Below the pieces are notes generated by a model, which searched no databases, was not told the origin of the DNA, and saw only the letters and a program-made list of their open reading frames with translations. The translations under genes and the position numbers were made by a program. From NCBI GenBank assembly GCA_016719815.1, contig JADJYK010000004.1:186001-250000 (forward strand): a stretch of 64,000 nucleotides of DNA, written 5' to 3'. Position 1 is the stretch's first letter. Each line of letters starts with the position of its first letter. This document shows, one piece after another, positions 60,536 to 64,000 of the stretch. Source of the DNA: Chitinophagaceae bacterium. Its GTDB lineage: Bacteria > Bacteroidota > Bacteroidia > Chitinophagales > Chitinophagaceae.

Positions 60536-63436
60536 ATGTCTTTAACGACATATTGTAGGTATTCTGCCATCGTTTTTGCATTCCTGTTGTGTGCAATAGT
60601 TACTCATTCGCAGCAAATCTCCCTCACCGGCAAATGGCAATTTGCAATTGACAAAGAGAATAAAGGAATTGAAGAGAAATGGTACAGCAAAAAACTGCAG
60701 GACGAAATTTTACTTCCCGGTTCAATGGCTGAGAATAACAAAGGCGATGACGTAACACTGCAAACGAAATGGACGGCAAGTATCTACGACAGTTCATTTT
60801 TCTTTCGTCCTTCGCTGGCGAAATTCAGAACGGCAGATAATTTAAAAATCCCTTTCTGGCTTACGCCGGCTAAATATTATGTGGGTGCTGCCTGGTATCA
60901 GAAAGAAATCATTATTCCGGCTTCATGGAAAACAAAAGCATCCGGTTCTTTTTTGAACGGGTGCATACAAAGTCAACAGTGTGGGTTGATGAAATAGAAT
61001 CAGGAAAATGCAATTCATTATCAACGCCGCATGAGTTTGTTATAAAAAATCTTACGCCGGGAAAACACACAATTACCATCCGGGTTGACAACAGCATAAA
61101 AGATATGAATGTCGGGCCCGACTCACACAGTGTTGCAGACCATACTCAAGGCAACTGGAACGGTATTATTGGAAAAATGTTTGCAGAAGTTTTGCCTCAT
61201 GTGCAAATTACGAATATTCAAATCTATCCCGATGTTAAAAACAAATCGGCAGTTGCAAAATTCTCATTTCTTAACTCAACCAGAACTGATCAGAAAATTC
61301 TTATTCAGCTTTCAGCAAAAAGTTTCAACAGCAGCAAACAACATCAAACAAAAAAATCACAAAATCATTTCTCATCAAAGCAAACGACTCTTCTTTATTT
61401 GAAATGATTTTACCAATGGGAAATAATTTGTTGCTTTGGGATGAATTTGATCCGGCACTCTATCTCTTATCAGCAACCATTCGTGTTAAAAATCAAAAAC
61501 AAACAATCACACGGCAATTTGCAATGCGAAAGTTTGGCATCAGGGGAACACAGTTTACGATTAATGACCGTCCGGTTTTTTTAAGAGGCGATTTAAACAA
61601 CTGTGAATTTCCATTGACTGGTTATCCATCTATGAACGAAAAGGATTGGTTAAGAATTTTCAGCATAGCAAAAGATCATAGATTAAATCACATGCGGTTT
61701 CATTCCTGGTGCCCGCCCGAAGCTGCATTTATTGCTGCTGACAAAACAGGATTTTATCTGCAACCCGAAGCTCCCACATGGCCCAACCACGGCACAGCAC
61801 TCGGCGATGGAAGATTTATTGATCAGTATATTTATGATGAAACAAACAGAATGCAGCATTACTATGGCAATTATGCATCATTCTGCATGCTTGCAGCAGG
61901 CAATGAACCTGCGGAAAAAACCAGGCTGCTTATTTAACTGATTTCATCAATTACTGGAAAGCAAAAGATAACAGGAGAGTTTATAGCGGAGCATCGGTTG
62001 CCATGAGCTGGCCATTGGTTCCTGCAAATGAATATATGATAAAATCAGGACCAAGAGGTTTGAGATGGAATGCAACAGAACCTGAAATTTATAGTGATTA
62101 TTTCAACGCCATTAAAGATTTTTCTGTTCCGTATGTAACCCATGAAATGGGGCAATGGTGTGTTTATCCGGACTTTGATGAAATAAAAAAATACACAGGT
62201 GTTTATAAAGCAAAAAATTTTGAACTGTTTCGTGACAACCTTGCAGAACATGGTATGCAGCAGCAGGCAAAAAACTTTATGATGGCTTCAGGCAAACTGC
62301 AGGCGTTGTGCTATAAAGCCGAAATAGAAAAGAACTTTCTCACAAAAGGATTGGCAGGTTTTCAATTATTGGGTCTGCAGGATTTCCCAGGGCAGGGCAC
62401 TGCACTGGTAGGGTTGCTTGATGCATTCTGGGACAGCAAACCGTATTTCTCAGCCAATGAATTTAAACGCTTCTGCAACAGCACTGTTCCACTCATCCGC
62501 ATGAAAAAATTTGTGTACATCAATACAGAAACACTGGAGGCCGATATAGAAATTTTTCATGCAGGAAAAACAATTCTTACCAATGCTGTTGTTGAATGGA
62601 ATGTTACTGACGAAAAAAATAATACAATAAGCAAAGGTGTTTTTCCAGCGCAGCATTTTACAGTTGGTTCATCGCAGCCGGCAGGGAAAATTGTATATCC
62701 GCTGAACAACATCTCTAAAGCAGGAGAATATAAACTGGAAATAAAAATTGCCGGTACAGATTTTGCAAACGACTGGAACTTCTGGGTTTATCCCGCACAA
62801 AATGAACAGCTCAACACTGATGAAATTTATTTCTGTAATGAAATCAATGCTAAAGCAGAAGAAGTGTTGCAGCGTGGCGGGAAAGTATATGTGAATGCTT
62901 TTGGCAAAGTGGTAAAAGGCAAAGAAATTATCATGAATTTCACGCCTGTTTTCTGGAATACATCCTGGTTTAAAATGCGTCCGCCGCATGTAACAGGAAT
63001 GCTGCTGCAAAACAATCATCCTGTATTTGAATACTTTCCAACAGCTTATCACACCAATTATCAATGGTGGAGTATTGTACAAACAGCACAGGTCATGCAC
63101 CTGGAAGATTTTCCAACGGACTTCACTCCTCTTGCCCAGCCCATTGATACATGGTTTATGAACCGTAAGCTTGGAATGTTGTTTGAAGCAAATGCAGGCA
63201 ATGGTAAAATCATTGTTTGCAGTGCAAATCTCAGCGACACATCATTCTATCCTGCAACAAGGCAGTTGTTCTACAGCATAAAAAAACACATGCTGTCGGA
63301 AAAATTTGCACCTAAAGAAACACTTGAACTTTCGTTGATAAAAGACCTGTTCATTTCGCCTTCAAAAGAAACATGGGACAGCTTTACCAAAGACAGCCCT
63401 GATGAACTGAAGCCCATCAAAAACAGACAAAACTGA
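60536..63436 (+). CDS. GH2-type beta-glycosidase (copy 2, three frameshifts)
   Basis: This is a secreted GH2-type enzyme of about 967 residues, starting 8 bases after the GH51 stop. The order is: signal peptide; sugar-binding domain (SLTGKWQFAIDKENKGIEEK, WYQKEIIIPASWKTK, VWVDEIESG); Ig-like domain; and TIM barrel with FGIRGTQFTINDRPVFLRGD, RLNHMRFHSWCPPEAAF, FCMLAAGNEPAGKN (acid/base Glu) and YVTHEMGQWCVYP (likely nucleophile Glu). Bases are missing at A4 60934-60937, A7 61350-61356 and GG 61913-61914. Its HEMGQW nucleophile context is unlike LacZ, so it could use a substrate other than simple beta-galactose, for example a uronide. Its stop overlaps the GH35 start as TGATG. Confidence 0.83.
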
Positions 63437-64000
63437 TGAAGATTTTTTTATTGCTGATATGTTTTAGCTGCAGCTACTTTATTACCACGGCTCAACAACA
63501 ATACTTTGCTGATGCATCAAAAGGTAATCCTGCTATCATAAATGGCCATTTAAAATTCGAACAAATTACAATCAGAAAGGCGACACTATTTCTGCTAACA
63601 GTCTGTACTTCATCAAAAAACAACAAGCCCTGGTTTCCTGTGATGGGGGAATTTCATTTTTCCCGGTTTCCCAAAAATTCTGGGAAGAAAGCATTTTAAA
63701 AATGAAAGCAGCGGGCATTGATGTGATTGCAACATATGTTTTCTGGATTCATCATGAAGAAACAGAAGGCAACTGGAACTGGAAAAACAATAATAATGCA
63801 AACTATTTTGCTTCACTCTGCAAAAAGCACAATGTGTTTTTATTTTTGCGGATTGGCCCCTGGTGCCACGGCGAAGTAAGAAACGGCGGCTTCCCTGATT
63901 GGCTTTTATTAAAAACAAAAACAAGAAGAAATGATTCTGCCTACCTGCATTATGTTTCTTTATTGTATAAACAGATTCATGAACAGGTAAAAAATTTCTA
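63436..64000 (+). CDS. GH35 beta-galactosidase (5' part, three frameshifts)
   Basis: This is the N-terminal end of a secreted GH35 beta-galactosidase that runs past the window. The signal peptide KIFLLLICFSCSYFITTAQ is clear. After correction the barrel starts NKPWFPVMGEFHFSRFPKKF and continues AAGIDVIATYVFWIHHEE and FLFLRIGPWCHGEVRNGGFP, which are typical GH35 strands. Three breaks fall in 120 bases: a missing G at 63559, an extra A in the A6 run at 63615-63620, and a missing A in the A5 run at 63673-63677. The catalytic Glu residues lie mostly beyond the window; the first barrel acids are visible. It probably trims galactan side chains together with GH2. Confidence 0.87.

Noticed and set aside
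3023..63677. Programmed ribosomal frameshifting
   Set aside because: There are too many sites, of mixed direction and without a common slippery heptamer or downstream structure. Run-length error fits better.
1..64000. tRNA or rRNA genes, CRISPR arrays, insertion sequences, prophage
   Set aside because: I saw no cloverleaf-like segments, spaced direct repeats, transposase ORFs or phage genes on either strand.

Overview
The window looks like a Bacteroidota chromosome, most likely Chitinophagaceae or a close relative. The evidence is two SusC/SusD pairs, many secreted and lipoprotein carbohydrate-active enzymes, a type IX secretion C-terminal domain, an AT-rich composition, no Shine-Dalgarno-like sites, and one TAnnTTTG-type promoter box. 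I cannot assign a species.

Layout. Positions 1-1184 (+) hold the end of a histidine operon: hisF 3' end, a 63-residue membrane protein, and hisIE, joined by ATGA overlaps. Positions 1465-8926 (-) hold a rhamnogalacturonan block: two CE12 acetylesterases, a GxxExxY protein inside an inverted repeat, two PL11 lyases and a GH28. A YbjJ-like MFS transporter (9131-10294, +) interrupts it. Positions 10295-58153 (-) are one very long polysaccharide utilization locus. In transcription order it runs: FAS1 lipoprotein, SusC, SusD, two more FAS1 lipoproteins, SusC, SusD, GH105, GH51, CE12, PL22-like, GH43 arabinanase, GH43, PL22, GH127, GH106, GH97, GH43-like, GH43_24-like, GH28, GH115, GH2, a GH65-like protein, a DUF4450-like protein and a GH43-like protein. 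rhaM (58528-58842, -) follows. A divergent plus-strand operon (58987 to the window end) carries GH51, GH2 and GH35.

How the genes fit together. The enzyme set matches pectin rhamnogalacturonan I. PL11 and GH28 cut the backbone, CE12 removes acetyl groups, GH105 removes unsaturated ends, GH106 releases rhamnose and RhaM interconverts its anomers. GH43, GH51 and GH127 take arabinan. GH2, GH35, GH43_24, GH97 and GH115 fit galactan or type II arabinogalactan with glucuronic acid caps. PL22 proteins fit oligogalacturonides. The SusC/SusD pairs would import the oligosaccharides. The FAS1 lipoproteins stand where surface glycan-binding proteins normally sit. I see no regulator, sugar kinase or pectin methylesterase.

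Sequence quality. About 22 of 39 genes are broken as written, by roughly 32 single-base length changes in short homopolymers plus five in-frame stop sites. Restoring each homopolymer gives a full-length, conserved protein, so I annotate the whole genes and give the break positions. Consensus error seems likelier to me than genuine decay, but the sequence alone cannot settle it.
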